A stretch of 64,000 nt of DNA from Sphingopyxis sp. (GCF_016704835.1 NZ_JADIZJ010000001.1:1163001-1227000); one strand, 5' to 3'. Shown: positions 10,488 through 20,664, counted from the stretch's first letter. The notes: generated from the sequence alone by a model not told the origin. Numbers and translations are program-made.

Positions 10488-12062
10488 CTACTCCCCGCTG
10501 CGCGCCAGTTGATCGAGCAGCCGCACACCAAAGCCCGTCATCCCTTTGGGAACCAGCGATGTCGCCTTGTCCGCCTGGTTCACCCCGGCGATATCGAGAT
10601 GCGCCCATGGCGTCGCTTCGTCGACGAAATAGCCGATAACATGCGCGCCGATGCTGGCGCCCGGTCCCTGGCTGGGTGCGATGTTGCGGATGTCGGCGAT
10701 GTCCGACTTGATCTTTTCGGCGTAGTTTTTGTGCAGCGGCATCCGCCACAATTCCTCACCGCTGACCTTCCCGGCGGCAAGCAGGTTGGCGGCCAGCGTC
10801 TCATCGCGGGCGAACAGCCCGGCATATTGATCGTCGAGCGCGCCGACGATGGCACCGGTGAGCGTCGCGATATTTACGATCGCGCGGGGCTTGTACGCCT
10901 GCGCGACATATTCATTGGCGTCGGCAAGGACGAGGCGCCCCTCGGCGTCGCTGTTGAGCATCTCGATCGTCTTGCCCGACATCGTTCGGGTGACATCGCC
11001 GGGGCGCTGAGCGTTACCGTCGGGCATATTTTCGGCGAGCGCCGCGACCCCGACGACATGCGCTGATGCGCGCGACCTGGCGAGCGACAGCACCGCCCCC
11101 ATGACCGAGGCGGCGCCCGACATATCGCCCTTCATGTCCCACATGCCCGCGCCGGGTTTGAGCGAAATTCCGCCCGAATCGAAGGTGATGCCCTTGCCAA
11201 CAAAAGCCATCGGTGCCGCGGGGGCGTTCGCGCCGCGATAGCGCACGAGCATCAGCCGCGATCCGCGCGGGCTGCCCTGACCGACGCCGACGAGCGTCCC
11301 CATGTTCAATTTGCGCATCGCGGCCTCGTCGAGCACTTCGATGCTGACCCCGGCGGTTCCGGCGAACGCTTCGCGCACCCGGGCGACGAAGCTTTCGGGA
11401 TAGATGACGTTCGCGGGTTCGTTGGCGAGATCGCGCGACAGGCGGACACCCTCGGCAAGCGGTTTCCAGCGCGACGTGAATGCGGCTTCGGCGACCGCAG
11501 GATTCGCGCCAACGACGGTGACGGCGCCGGTCGGGGGCGTCTTTTTGTCGGAAGTCTTGTAACGGTCGAAGCGATATTGGCCGAGCGCGAAACCATAAGC
11601 GACGTCGGCGGCCGATGCATCGCCGAACGCCCCGGCGATCGTCACCGGCTGCGCCTCGCTCTTCAGCTCCTGCGCCGCCTTGCCGCCCGCTTCGGCGAGC
11701 GCGAGGGAGGTCGGCATCGGGCCGGTGCCGACGAGCAGGATGCGCGAATGGGCGCCGATTCCGCGCAGTGACAGCGTCGATCCGGCTTTGCCATCGAAGG
11801 TCGCCGCGGCAATCGCCGCGGTTATCGCCTGACGCTCGGCGGCGCCGAGCGCGACGCCATCGAGCGGCGGCAGCGTCGCGTCGGTCAGCACGATAACGAG
11901 CGCACCATTCACGGCGGCGCTGGTGGCAAAGCCGATCGCGCGCTCGGCGCTGTTGGTGGCGGCCGTCGGGATGACGCCCGACCCGGTCACCGTCTGCGCA
12001 AACGCGGGCGGCACGAAGGCGAACGACAGGCAGGCGGCAAGAAGCAGGCTTTTGCGATACAT
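10488..12062 (-). CDS. Exported leucyl aminopeptidase, M17 family (524 aa)
   Basis: A two-metal aminopeptidase that removes N-terminal residues from peptides. Residues 1-22 form a signal peptide (MYRKSLLLAACLSF...AFAQ), so this enzyme acts in the periplasm, unlike the classical cytosolic PepA. A macro-like N-terminal domain is followed by the catalytic domain. Metal-site segments GKGITFDSGG and NSDAEGRLVLADA (about residue 370) are present, the latter being the M17 signature with Ser in place of the usual Thr. The ATG at 12062 is preceded by GGGGA; on the minus strand TTGCGA-N16-TATGCT is a possible promoter in the 144-bp gap shared with the divergent acylase. Periplasmic peptide degradation near acylase and M16 genes fits a nutrient-scavenging role (inference). 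Confidence 0.93.
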   Translation of the reverse strand: MYRKSLLLAACLSFAFVPPAFAQTVTGSGVIPTAATNSAERAIGFATSAAVNGALVIVLTDATLPPLDGVALGAAERQAITAAIAAATFDGKAGSTLSLRGIGAHSRILLVGTGPMPTSLALAEAGGKAAQELKSEAQPVTIAGAFGDASAADVAYGFALGQYRFDRYKTSDKKTPPTGAVTVVGANPAVAEAAFTSRWKPLAEGVRLSRDLANEPANVIYPESFVARVREAFAGTAGVSIEVLDEAAMRKLNMGTLVGVGQGSPRGSRLMLVRYRGANAPAAPMAFVGKGITFDSGGISLKPGAGMWDMKGDMSGAASVMGAVLSLARSRASAHVVGVAALAENMPDGNAQRPGDVTRTMSGKTIEMLNSDAEGRLVLADANEYVAQAYKPRAIVNIATLTGAIVGALDDQYAGLFARDETLAANLLAAGKVSGEELWRMPLHKNYAEKIKSDIADIRNIAPSQGPGASIGAHVIGYFVDEATPWAHLDIAGVNQADKATSLVPKGMTGFGVRLLDQLARSGE

Positions 12063-12206
12063 GGAAAATTCCCCGTTTGAACAATGACACCAAGCATAGC
12101 CGCGCTGCGGCCGATCGCAAATTCGGCTCGACGAACGACAGTCGCTTGCCATCGGACGACATGGCGGTCAGACAGGCGCGAATCGGGCGCACGAAGAGGA
12201 CCAGAG

Positions 12207-14363
12207 ATGCTGCGACGGATTTTGCTGGGATTTCTGCTGTTGCTCGTCGTCACCGCCGCGTCGCTGGCGCTGTGGGAGCCGCTGACGGCCGAAGCGCCCG
12301 AAGCGACGGTTTTCAAGCCGACCGACGTTCGCATCGCGCGCGACAAGTTCGGGGTGCCGCATATCTTTGGCAAGACCGACGCCGATGTCGCTTATGGCGT
12401 CGCCTACGCCCATGCCGAGGATGATTTTGCGACCTTGCAGGAAGTGCTGGCGATGACGCGCGGTCGCGCCGGCGCAATGTTGGGCGAGGATGGCGCGAAG
12501 ATTGATTATGCCGCGGCGCTGCTTGATGTGCGCACGACGACGGCGCGCGACTGGCCGCGGCTGCCCGCCGATGTGAGGGCGCTGTTCACCGCCTATGCGG
12601 CGGGGCTCAACCATTATGCCGACAAGCATCCCAGCGAGGTGCGACTGTCGGGCTTGTTCCCGGTGACCGGCGAGGATGTTGTCGCGGGTTTCGTGCTGCG
12701 CTCACCCTTTTTCTTTGGGCTCGATTCGGTGCTCGGATCGCTGGTCGAGGGCAAGCCACTGAACCGCGAGGGCGGCCCAGCGCTCGACGCGTCGGGCAAG
12801 ATCGTCCCGCGCGCCGACACCCCGGTGGGCAGCGATCCGGCCGCCAACGGGTCGAATGGCATGGCGGTCGCGCCGGCGCGCTCGACCGATGGCGCGACCC
12901 GGCTCGTGTCAAACTCACACCAGCCGTGGACCGGCGGCGTCGCCTGGTACGAACTCGTCGTCCATAGCGAAGAGGGCTGGGATTTTGCGGGCGCCAATTT
13001 CCCCGGCTCGCCCTATCCCTTCCTCGGTCACAACAAATATCTCGGCTGGACCAACACGGTAAACCGGCCGGACCTGATCGACGTGTACAAGCTGGTGCTT
13101 GACGAGAGCGGCGAGAAATATCGCTACGATGGCGCGTGGCGCCCGCTCGAGGAAAAGCGCGTCTGGTTGAAGGTAAAGTTCGGCCCGTTCGTGCTGCCCG
13201 TCCCGCGCACCATCTATCGATCGGTCCATGGCCCGGTGGTGAAGAATGCCAAGGGCGCCTTCGCGATCCGTTACGCGGGGATCGATCAGTCGGCGATGGT
13301 CACGCAATATTACCGGCTGAACAAGGCGAAGGATTTCGCCGAATGGCGTGCCGCGATGGCGGGACAGGGGGTGCCCGCGACCAATTTTATCTACGCCGAT
13401 GCGAAGGGCAATATTGGCCTGTTCTACAATGCGATGTTCCCCGACCGGCCCGATGGCTTCAACTGGCGCGGCGTGCTGCCGGGCGATAATTCGGCCGCGC
13501 TATGGACCCAGACGCTACCGTTCGATCGTGCGCCAGCGCTGGTCAATCCGCGCTCGGGCTATGTGATGAACGCGAACAACACGCCGTGGGTCGCGGCCGG
13601 CCCGGGTGACGAGCTCGACGCAGCGGCTTTCTCACCGCTGCTGGGGGTCGAGGACGACATGACCAACCGCGCGACGCGGCTGATCGATCTGTTCGAAGCA
13701 TCGAGCCAGATCGACGAGGCGCGGTTGAAGGCGATCAAATATGACACCGCCTATGCGAAAACAGGTTACGCCAAGGCCTGGATCGATCGCTTGCTGTCGC
13801 TGAACCTCAAGGATGATCCGGCGCTGGTCGAGGCGCAGAATTTGCTCCGTCGCTGGGACTGGAACCTCGACGGCAAGGGCAAGGGCGATGCGCTGGCGCT
13901 GATGGTGCTGCGCCCAGCGAACGGCAGCCATTACCAGCGGCGAGCCGGACCCGACCCGCGCACCGTGCTGGCCGAGGCAGCGGCGCATCTGCAAGACCAT
14001 TTTGGCGGACTGGACCCGAAACTTGGTACGGTGCTGCGGCTGCGCCATGGCGAAGGCGCTTATCGGATCGACCTGCCGCTCGACGGCGGCAACGATACGG
14101 TGCGCGCGTCGACCCTGTGGGATGCCGAACCCGATGGGCGGTTGAAGGTGCGCCACGGCGACAGCTTCATCATGTTCGTCACTTGGGACAAGCAGGGCGC
14201 GGTGCGATCGGAATCGATCCAGCCGTTCGGTTCGGCCACGACGCGTCCCGAAAGTCCGCATTACAACGATCAGGCGCCGTTGTTCGTGCGCCACCAGCTG
14301 AAACCGGTACTGTTCGACCCGGCGGCGCTGAAAGCAAGCGGGGCGCGCTTCTATCGGCCTTGA
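12207..14363 (+). CDS. Penicillin acylase-family Ntn hydrolase (718 aa)
   Basis: An amidohydrolase of the penicillin G acylase/homoserine-lactone acylase family, made as a precursor and cut into two chains. The nucleophile is the Ser of the GSNGMAV stretch (Ser216, after Gly215), which becomes the N-terminus of the beta chain; VSNSHQPWTG and the downstream Asn-rich GYVMNANNTPW segment fit the active site. Residues 4-22 form one hydrophobic segment, either an uncleaved anchor or a signal peptide, so the enzyme is periplasmic. The start is the ATG at 12207 with AAGAGGA just upstream; earlier in-frame codons lie in the promoter region. The substrate could be N-acyl amino acids or acyl-homoserine lactones; the sequence alone does not decide. 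It is divergent from the M17 gene. Confidence 0.92.
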   Translation: MLRRILLGFLLLLVVTAASLALWEPLTAEAPEATVFKPTDVRIARDKFGVPHIFGKTDADVAYGVAYAHAEDDFATLQEVLAMTRGRAGAMLGEDGAKIDYAAALLDVRTTTARDWPRLPADVRALFTAYAAGLNHYADKHPSEVRLSGLFPVTGEDVVAGFVLRSPFFFGLDSVLGSLVEGKPLNREGGPALDASGKIVPRADTPVGSDPAANGSNGMAVAPARSTDGATRLVSNSHQPWTGGVAWYELVVHSEEGWDFAGANFPGSPYPFLGHNKYLGWTNTVNRPDLIDVYKLVLDESGEKYRYDGAWRPLEEKRVWLKVKFGPFVLPVPRTIYRSVHGPVVKNAKGAFAIRYAGIDQSAMVTQYYRLNKAKDFAEWRAAMAGQGVPATNFIYADAKGNIGLFYNAMFPDRPDGFNWRGVLPGDNSAALWTQTLPFDRAPALVNPRSGYVMNANNTPWVAAGPGDELDAAAFSPLLGVEDDMTNRATRLIDLFEASSQIDEARLKAIKYDTAYAKTGYAKAWIDRLLSLNLKDDPALVEAQNLLRRWDWNLDGKGKGDALALMVLRPANGSHYQRRAGPDPRTVLAEAAAHLQDHFGGLDPKLGTVLRLRHGEGAYRIDLPLDGGNDTVRASTLWDAEPDGRLKVRHGDSFIMFVTWDKQGAVRSESIQPFGSATTRPESPHYNDQAPLFVRHQLKPVLFDPAALKASGARFYRP

Positions 14364-14463
14364 AAGCCGTCAATGCCTGTCCTAAACCGTTGATACAGTG
14401 CCGTCCGGCACCCGATTTCATGCAGGCCCGCTCGCGTCTGCCACTCTGTCCAAGAGGATGTCC

Positions 14464-17349
14464 ATGCCCCGTTTCCATCGTTTCGCCCTCGCTCTGGCGG
14501 TGACCACGTCGCTAGTCGCCGCCGGTCCTGCGCTCGCCAAAGCCAAAGCCTTCAATCCCGCCCCGATCGCCGATCTGGTGAAGGCAATCGATATTCCCTA
14601 CGAAGCCTTCACGCTCGACAACGGGTTGCGCGTGATCGTGCACGAGGATCGCAAGGCGCCGGTCGTCGCGGTGTCGGTGTGGTACCGCGTCGGGTCGAAG
14701 CATGAGCCGAAAGGCAAGACGGGCTTTGCCCATCTGTTCGAACATCTGATGTTCAACGGGTCGGAAAACTCACCCGGCGATTTCTTCGAGCCGCTGCAAC
14801 AGGTCGGCGCGACCGACAGCAACGGCACGACGAATGTTGACCGTACCAATTATTTCGAGACCGTGCCGACCGGCGCGCTCGACCGCGCGCTGTTCCTCGA
14901 AAGCGACCGCATGGGGCATCTGCTCGGCGCGGTGACGCAGGAAAAGCTCGATAACCAGCGCGGCGTCGTCCAGAACGAAAAGCGTCAGGGCGACAACAAC
15001 CCGTATGGGCTGCTGCGTTACGAAATCTTCGAAAATCTCTTCCCGACCGGGCACGCCTATCACCACAGCACCATCGGTTCGATGGCCGACCTCAATTCGG
15101 CGAGCCTCGATGACGTCAAGAAGTGGTTCAGTGACAATTACGGCCCGAACAATGCGGTGCTGGTACTGGCGGGCGACGTCGACGTTGCGACCGCCAAGGC
15201 CAAGGTGCAGGCGTGGTTCGGCGACATCCCGCGCGGCCCCGCCATCACCGCGCCCCAAACCACCGTCCCGACCTTGCCCGCGCCGCTGGCGAAAGAGGTC
15301 AAGGATCTGATCCCGACCCCGCGCATCTATCGCATGTGGGCGATCCCCGGGCTAAACGATGCCGACGGCGTGCCGCTGCAGATGGCGACCGCGGTCCTCG
15401 GCGGACTGTCGTCGTCGCGGCTGGACAATGCGATGGTTCGCACCGACCCCGTCGCGGTGAGCGTTGCCGCCTTTGCCCAGACCTTTGAAGATGCCGGCAT
15501 TCTGATCATTCAGGCTGATGTGAAGCCGGGCACCGACGTTGCAGCGGTCGGCAAGAAGCTCGACGAAGAAATCGCCAAATTCCTGGAGACCGGGCCGACC
15601 GCTGACGAACTGCAACGCGCCGCAGCGAGCTATCTGGGCGGCACCATCGCCGGGCTCGAATCGGTCGGCGGCTTTGGCGGGAAGGCGGTGACGCTGGCCG
15701 AGGGCGCGCTCTATTCGAACGATCCCGCTTATTACAAGGTCGAGCTAGACCGGATGGCGAAATCGACCCCCGCGCAGGTCACCGCAGTCGCGCGCAAATG
15801 GATGTCGCGCCCGGCCTTCTCGCTGACCTATACCCCCGGTGAACGCACCGAAGGCGGCGAGAACCGCGGGGGTGCGGTGACGGCGGGCAAGACGACCGAA
15901 GCGGTTGTGCCCGACCGTTACTGGAACCCGGCGCTCGGCGACTTCGGTCCCGACACGGGCATCGGCAGCGCCGCATCGATTGCCGATCGCTCGCAATTGC
16001 CCGCGGTTGCCGACCTCACCGCGCTCGATTTCCCCGCGATCGAGCGCACCAAGCTCAAAAATGGCGTCGAAGTGGTGTTCGCCCGCCGCACGACGGTGCC
16101 GACGGTCAATGTCGCGGTCAGCTTCGATGCGGGCTATGCCGCCGATCCGCACAGTGCACTCGGCACTCAGTCGCTCATGCTCAGCCTGATGGACGAAGGC
16201 ACCACGAGCCTCAATTCGATCGCCTTTGCCGAAGCGAAGGAACGTCTCGGTGCGCAGATCGATGCGACCGCCAATGCCGACGAAACGGTGTTCAGCCTGT
16301 TCGCGCTCAAGCCCAATCTTGGCGCCTCGCTGTCGCTGCTCGCCGACTATATCCGCAACCCGGCGTTCGATGCCAAGGAACTCGAACGCGTTCGCGCGCA
16401 GCAGCTCAACCGGCTGAAGGCCGAACTCAACAATCCGAACGCCATCGCGTCGCGCCTGATGGCGCCGATGCTCTATGGCGCCGACCATCCCTACGGTATT
16501 CCGCCGTCGGGGCTGGGCGATGCCAAGGCTGTGACCGCGGCGACGCGCGACCAGCTGGCGGCCTTCCACGCTGCGTGGATCCGTCCCGACAATGCCCGGG
16601 TCTTCGTCGTCGGCGACACGACGCTGGCCGAGGTGAAGAAACAGCTCGATGCGACGCTGGGCCAGTGGAAGGTGCCGAAGACGGCGAAACCGGTCAAGAA
16701 TTTCGACATCGCGATCCCGGCACCCAAGCCGCGCATTCTGTTCTTCGATCGCCCCAAATCGCCGCAATCGGTGATCCTCGCGGGCAAGGTGCTCGAAGCC
16801 AAGGGCGGCGACGAGCTCGAAGTGCTGCGCTCGGCCAACGACATTTTCGGCGGCAACTTTCTGTCGCGCTTCAACACCAATTTGCGCGAGACGAAGGGCT
16901 GGTCCTATGGCGTGCGCAGCCGCATTTCGGGGGAAACCGACCGGCTGAGCTGGGTCGCGGTGGCGCCGGTGCAGGCCGATCGAACCGGCGATTCGATCAA
17001 GGAATTGCAGAAGGACCTGAAGGGCTTTCTCGCCGACAAGGGCGTGACGAAGGAGGAGCTCGAGCGCACCATCAACGGCAGCGTCCGCGAATTGCCGGGC
17101 AGTTTCGAAACCTCGGCCGATGTGCTGGCCGGGCTGCGCAATATCGTCAAATTCTCGCGCCCAGACAATTATTACGAAACGCTGCCCGCCACCTATGAAG
17201 CGATGACTGCCGCTGAAATCGATGCTGCGGCGCGCAAGGCACTGAGCACCGACGATCTGGTCTATGTCGTGGTCGGCGACGCGGCGGTCGTCAAACCGCA
17301 GCTTGACGGATTGGGTTTGACGGTTGAAACAGCGACTCCAATTAATTAA
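14464..17349 (+). CDS. Two-domain M16 family zinc protease (961 aa)
   Basis: An insulinase/pitrilysin-type peptidase that degrades peptides inside a closed chamber. A signal peptide occupies residues 1-24 (MPRFHRFALALAV...ALAKA). The inverted zinc motif is HLFEH (His90, Glu93, His94), and Glu172 in QNEKRQ is the third ligand. A second M16 domain starts at about residue 530 (LKNGVEVVFARR) and lacks HxxEH, as is usual for the non-catalytic half; RFNTNLRETKGWSYG near 800 is the substrate-side loop. Two ATGs lie close together: AAGAGG touches the one at 14458 but is correctly spaced from 14464, so I chose the latter. The small protein at 17376 follows after 26 bases. Confidence 0.95.
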   Translation: MPRFHRFALALAVTTSLVAAGPALAKAKAFNPAPIADLVKAIDIPYEAFTLDNGLRVIVHEDRKAPVVAVSVWYRVGSKHEPKGKTGFAHLFEHLMFNGSENSPGDFFEPLQQVGATDSNGTTNVDRTNYFETVPTGALDRALFLESDRMGHLLGAVTQEKLDNQRGVVQNEKRQGDNNPYGLLRYEIFENLFPTGHAYHHSTIGSMADLNSASLDDVKKWFSDNYGPNNAVLVLAGDVDVATAKAKVQAWFGDIPRGPAITAPQTTVPTLPAPLAKEVKDLIPTPRIYRMWAIPGLNDADGVPLQMATAVLGGLSSSRLDNAMVRTDPVAVSVAAFAQTFEDAGILIIQADVKPGTDVAAVGKKLDEEIAKFLETGPTADELQRAAASYLGGTIAGLESVGGFGGKAVTLAEGALYSNDPAYYKVELDRMAKSTPAQVTAVARKWMSRPAFSLTYTPGERTEGGENRGGAVTAGKTTEAVVPDRYWNPALGDFGPDTGIGSAASIADRSQLPAVADLTALDFPAIERTKLKNGVEVVFARRTTVPTVNVAVSFDAGYAADPHSALGTQSLMLSLMDEGTTSLNSIAFAEAKERLGAQIDATANADETVFSLFALKPNLGASLSLLADYIRNPAFDAKELERVRAQQLNRLKAELNNPNAIASRLMAPMLYGADHPYGIPPSGLGDAKAVTAATRDQLAAFHAAWIRPDNARVFVVGDTTLAEVKKQLDATLGQWKVPKTAKPVKNFDIAIPAPKPRILFFDRPKSPQSVILAGKVLEAKGGDELEVLRSANDIFGGNFLSRFNTNLRETKGWSYGVRSRISGETDRLSWVAVAPVQADRTGDSIKELQKDLKGFLADKGVTKEELERTINGSVRELPGSFETSADVLAGLRNIVKFSRPDNYYETLPATYEAMTAAEIDAAARKALSTDDLVYVVVGDAAVVKPQLDGLGLTVETATPIN

Positions 17350-17375
17350 CATTGATTTCAGTAAGGAGAGCTTCG

Positions 17376-17675
17376 ATGTCCGTAGATGGCAGCTATGATT
17401 GCATTACCAAGTCGCCGATGGGCGATCAGAAATCGGTGTTCACCGTCACGAGCGACGGCGACAGCTTCAGCGGTCAGAATGCCGGCGCCATGGGCGCGCT
17501 CGATGTCGAGAACGGCAAGGTCGATGGCAACAAGCTGACCTGGACGATGAACATGAAGGTGCCGATGCCGATGACGCTCGAATGCGAAGCGACGATCGAC
17601 GGCGACGCGCTTACCGGCACGATCAAGGCCGGTGCGTTCGGATCGATGGCGATGACGGGCACCCGTCAGGGCTGA
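17376..17675 (+). CDS. Small conserved protein of unknown function (99 aa)
   Basis: Begins MSVDGSYDC, after a strong AAGGAG site. The sequence alternates polar and hydrophobic residues with many Gly, Thr and Met (VFTVTSDGDSFSG, LTWTMNMKVPMPMTLEC, GDALTGTIKAG), so it is probably an all-beta, lipocalin-like small barrel. Two Cys are present. There is no signal peptide. Related short proteins occur widely in sphingomonads without a known role. It is probably cotranscribed with the M16 protease and ends at a terminator. I assign no function. Confidence 0.75.
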   Translation: MSVDGSYDCITKSPMGDQKSVFTVTSDGDSFSGQNAGAMGALDVENGKVDGNKLTWTMNMKVPMPMTLECEATIDGDALTGTIKAGAFGSMAMTGTRQG

Positions 17676-17697
17676 CCCTTTCGTCAGAAAACCGTGT

Positions 17698-17726
17698 AGG
17701 GCCGTTCCGCGAGGGACGGCCCTTTT
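17698..17726 (+). terminator. Rho-independent terminator
   Basis: An inverted repeat AGGGCCGTTCC / GGGACGGCCCT with a GCGA tetraloop (one G-T pair) is followed by four T. It closes the M16/small-protein unit 22 bases after the stop at 17675. Confidence 0.8.
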
Positions 17727-17795
17727 GCGTTGCATAGCAATGCTTTTTGCCTTGGGGGTGTTCAAAACGGCGGCTTGAGGGCATAGGCTGCTGCG

Positions 17796-19040
17796 ATGCA
17801 CAACCCGGCCCCACCCCCCAAGCGGACCCTGCCGGGTGAACGCGAAATGGTGGTCATGATGGCGATGGTGATGGCGCTCAACGCGCTCGCCATCGACGCG
17901 ATGCTGCCCGCGCTGCCTGCGATTGGCAAAGGTCTTGGCGTTCTTGTCGCCAACGACCGGCAATATGTCATTTCACTCTATCTGCTTGGTATCGGCTTCG
18001 GCTCGTTGATTTACGGCCCGCTCGCCGACCGTTTCGGACGCAAGGGCGTGCTCGTCCCGGCGCTTTTCGCCTATGTCGCCTTTTCGATTGGCTGCGGACT
18101 GGCGACCAGCTTTTCGATGCTGCTCGCGCTGCGCTTTGGTCACGGTCTGGTCAGCGCCGCGCTTGGCGTGATCGTCGTCGCAGTGATCCGCGACCTGTTC
18201 GCAGGCGATGCGATGGCGAAGCGGTTGTCGCTGATCTTCCTCGTGTTCATGATCGTGCCGATCATTGCGCCGACGATTGGCGCCGGGGTCGCGGCTGTCG
18301 CGGGCTGGCGTTCGATCTTCATCGTGCTCGCGGTGATGGGGCTCGTCATGATCGGCTGGCTCCGCCGCCTGCCCGAAACGCTCGTCCCCGGCGATGTTCG
18401 ACCGCTCGACTGGCGGACGATGGTGAGCGGCTGGGCGACGGTGACGCGCCATCGGCGCGCAGCGGGTTACATGATCGCGTCGGGGATGATGCAGGGCGCG
18501 CTCTATGGCTATCTCAACAGCAGCGAGCAGATCATCGACGAAGTGTTTGGGGCGCAGAGCTGGTTCCCGCTCATCTTCGCCTGCGTCGCGGTCGGGATCG
18601 CGATCGCCAATTTCTCGAACGCCGCTATCGTCGAGCGTTTCGGCGCGCGGCGGGTGTCGCAGACCGCAGTCTTTGCGTTCATGGCGAGTTCGATCGCGCA
18701 GATTGTCGCGGCGTTGAGCGGCGCCGAGACCCTGTGGATGTTCACCGCGTTGATGATGGTCAATGTCGGCCTGATCGGTTTTATCGGCAGCAATTTCGGC
18801 TCGATCGCGATGGAGGATTTCGGCCATATGGCCGGGGTCGCCTCTTCCTACCAGAGCTTTGCCAAGACCTTGCTGGCAGCGGTCGTCGGCGCGCTGATCG
18901 GCCAGCAATATGATGGCTCGACACTACCGCTCGCCTGCGCGTTTCTGATCAGCGCAGTGGTCGGCCTGGCGTTGGTGTTCTGGGCCGAGCGCGGCAAGCT
19001 GTTCACCCGGCCCGGGACCGCGCCCAAAACGCCGTTCTGA
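17796..19040 (+). CDS. MFS drug-efflux transporter, Bcr/CflA type (414 aa)
   Basis: An inner-membrane proton-driven antiporter with twelve predicted helices. The signature of the family is clear: early NALAIDAMLPALPAIG in helix 1, the loop 2-3 motif GPLADRFGRKGVL, and the helix 5 antiporter region FMIVPIIAPTIGAGVAAVAGWRS. These place it with Bcr/CflA multidrug exporters; the actual substrate (drug, Cys or dipeptide) is unknown. The ATG at 17796 is the first start after the terminator; its ribosome-binding site is weak. It is a monocistronic unit, convergent with the APC permease across a shared terminator. Confidence 0.93.
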   Translation: MHNPAPPPKRTLPGEREMVVMMAMVMALNALAIDAMLPALPAIGKGLGVLVANDRQYVISLYLLGIGFGSLIYGPLADRFGRKGVLVPALFAYVAFSIGCGLATSFSMLLALRFGHGLVSAALGVIVVAVIRDLFAGDAMAKRLSLIFLVFMIVPIIAPTIGAGVAAVAGWRSIFIVLAVMGLVMIGWLRRLPETLVPGDVRPLDWRTMVSGWATVTRHRRAAGYMIASGMMQGALYGYLNSSEQIIDEVFGAQSWFPLIFACVAVGIAIANFSNAAIVERFGARRVSQTAVFAFMASSIAQIVAALSGAETLWMFTALMMVNVGLIGFIGSNFGSIAMEDFGHMAGVASSYQSFAKTLLAAVVGALIGQQYDGSTLPLACAFLISAVVGLALVFWAERGKLFTRPGTAPKTPF

Positions 19041-19050
19041 CAAACGAAAA

Positions 19051-19079
19051 GGCCGCCCCGACGAATTGCCGGGACGGCC
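19051..19079. terminator. Bidirectional terminator
   Basis: GGCCGCCCCG and CGGGACGGCC pair with one internal mismatch across a nine-base loop. On the minus strand the stem is followed by CCTTTTCG, which suits the permease that ends at 19102; on the plus strand the tail is short. It lies between two convergent genes. Confidence 0.7.
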
Positions 19080-19101
19080 CTTAAGTTCGTGACACTCTGC
19101 G

Positions 19102-20664
19102 TCAGTTGATCGGGGCGTGCGGCTCCAGATCATCCTCATGCACTTCGACGATGCCGCGGCCCAGATGGCTGCGACTGCGGCTGTAGAGGAAGTAGATTGC
19201 CAGCCCGACAGCGCCCCAGACGGGGAGCACGATCATGGCCTCGAATGGCAAATTCAGGAACAGGAACACAGTGCCCGCGATCGTGAGCGGACCGATCAGC
19301 CACAACGCCGGTGTCTTGAACGCGCGCGGCGTGTTGGGCGCCGTTTTGCGCAGGATCATCACTGCAATGGCGACCATCATAAACGCATAGAGCGTGCCGG
19401 CATTGGCGATGTCGGCGAGCTTGCCGACCGGCAGGAACGCAGCTGCAAAAGCGACGGCCACACCCGTGATCGCGGTGATCACATGCGGGGTCTTCCACTT
19501 GGGATGCACCTTGCTCCAAGATTCGGGTAGCAGACCGTCGCGGCTCATCACAAAAGCGACCCGGGTCTGGCCAAACAGTAGGATAAGGATGACCGACGGC
19601 AGCGCCACGAAGGCGGCAATGCCGAGCATGTTGCCGACCCCCGACCAACCGATCTGGCGCAGCACATGGGCCAGCGCTTCGTTCGAGCAGACAAGGGGTA
19701 GGGTGTCCGCGGCATAGGTTGCGCACTGACGCGCCAGTTCTTCAGACCCGGCCGGAAACGGAATACCATTCGGACCCATGATCGGTTGACCGCCAACGGT
19801 GCCGACAGCACCGGCCGCGACGAGGATATAGAAGACAGTGCAGAAGAGCAGTGAGCCGATCAGCCCGATCGGCACGTTGCGCTGCGGATTCTTGGTTTCC
19901 TCGGCCGCGGTCGAGACCGCGTCGAAGCCGACATAAGCGAAGAAGATCGTTGCCGCGGCGCCGACTGCGCCCAAGCCCGAACCAAAACCGCCGAAGACCC
20001 CGGCAGGCAGGAAGGGGTTGAACTTGTCACTCGAAAACTGGTCGCTGGGCAGGGTCAGGACGATGAACGCGGTGAGCGCAGTGACCTTGATCAAAACCAG
20101 CACGGCGTTGACGCGGGCGCTTTCGGTGGTGCCGATCATCAGCAGCCAAGTCATGAGCATTGCGATGAAAACAGCGGGCAAGTTAATGAAGCCGCCTTCG
20201 ACGCCGCCCAGCGCGAGTGGCGCACCCGACAAGAAAGCGGGCAATTGTACGCCCAGAAACTCATTCAATATCGTGCCGGTGAAATAGCCGGACCACCCGA
20301 CCGAAACAGCGGAGGCGGCCACCGCATATTCGAGGACAAGCGCCCAGCCGACGGTCCAGGCAAGCACTTCGCCCATCGTCGCGTAGGTATAGGTATAAGC
20401 AGAGCCGGCGACCGGGATCATCGCGGCGATTTCGGCGTAGCACAGCGCCGCGACGATACAGATCAGGCCTGCGATCGCAAATGCGAGCATCAGGCCAGGC
20501 CCGGCCTTTTGTGCGCCGGCGGCGGTCAGCACGAAGATGCCGGTCCCGATCACACAACCGATACCGAACAGCGTCAGCTGGAAGGCGCCCAAAGTTCTGT
20601 GGAGCGATTTCTTCTTCGCTGTCGCCAAAATGGCATCTAACGGTTTTACCCGGTCAAGTAGCAT
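19102..20664 (-). CDS. APC-family amino acid permease, cationic amino acid transporter type (520 aa)
   Basis: An inner-membrane amino acid transporter. The first helix carries the substrate-site motif GIGCVIGTGIFVLTAAGA. VAALCYAEIAAMIPVAGSAYTY matches helix 3 of the APC superfamily, and FFAYVGFDAVSTAAEETKNPQRNVP is the helix 6 region typical of the CAT/YfnA subgroup. Twelve to fourteen helices are expected. The substrate is unknown; the subgroup commonly moves Arg, Lys or broad neutral amino acids. The ATG at 20664 has AGGGGA upstream. The pbpC gene lies upstream on the same strand with a gap of about 100 bases that shows no clear terminator. Confidence 0.93.
   Translation of the reverse strand: MLLDRVKPLDAILATAKKKSLHRTLGAFQLTLFGIGCVIGTGIFVLTAAGAQKAGPGLMLAFAIAGLICIVAALCYAEIAAMIPVAGSAYTYTYATMGEVLAWTVGWALVLEYAVAASAVSVGWSGYFTGTILNEFLGVQLPAFLSGAPLALGGVEGGFINLPAVFIAMLMTWLLMIGTTESARVNAVLVLIKVTALTAFIVLTLPSDQFSSDKFNPFLPAGVFGGFGSGLGAVGAAATIFFAYVGFDAVSTAAEETKNPQRNVPIGLIGSLLFCTVFYILVAAGAVGTVGGQPIMGPNGIPFPAGSEELARQCATYAADTLPLVCSNEALAHVLRQIGWSGVGNMLGIAAFVALPSVILILLFGQTRVAFVMSRDGLLPESWSKVHPKWKTPHVITAITGVAVAFAAAFLPVGKLADIANAGTLYAFMMVAIAVMILRKTAPNTPRAFKTPALWLIGPLTIAGTVFLFLNLPFEAMIVLPVWGAVGLAIYFLYSRSRSHLGRGIVEVHEDDLEPHAPIN

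Noticed and set aside
15745..17352. 535-codon minus-strand frame opposite the M16 gene
   Set aside because: Arg-rich antisense translation without any recognisable feature.
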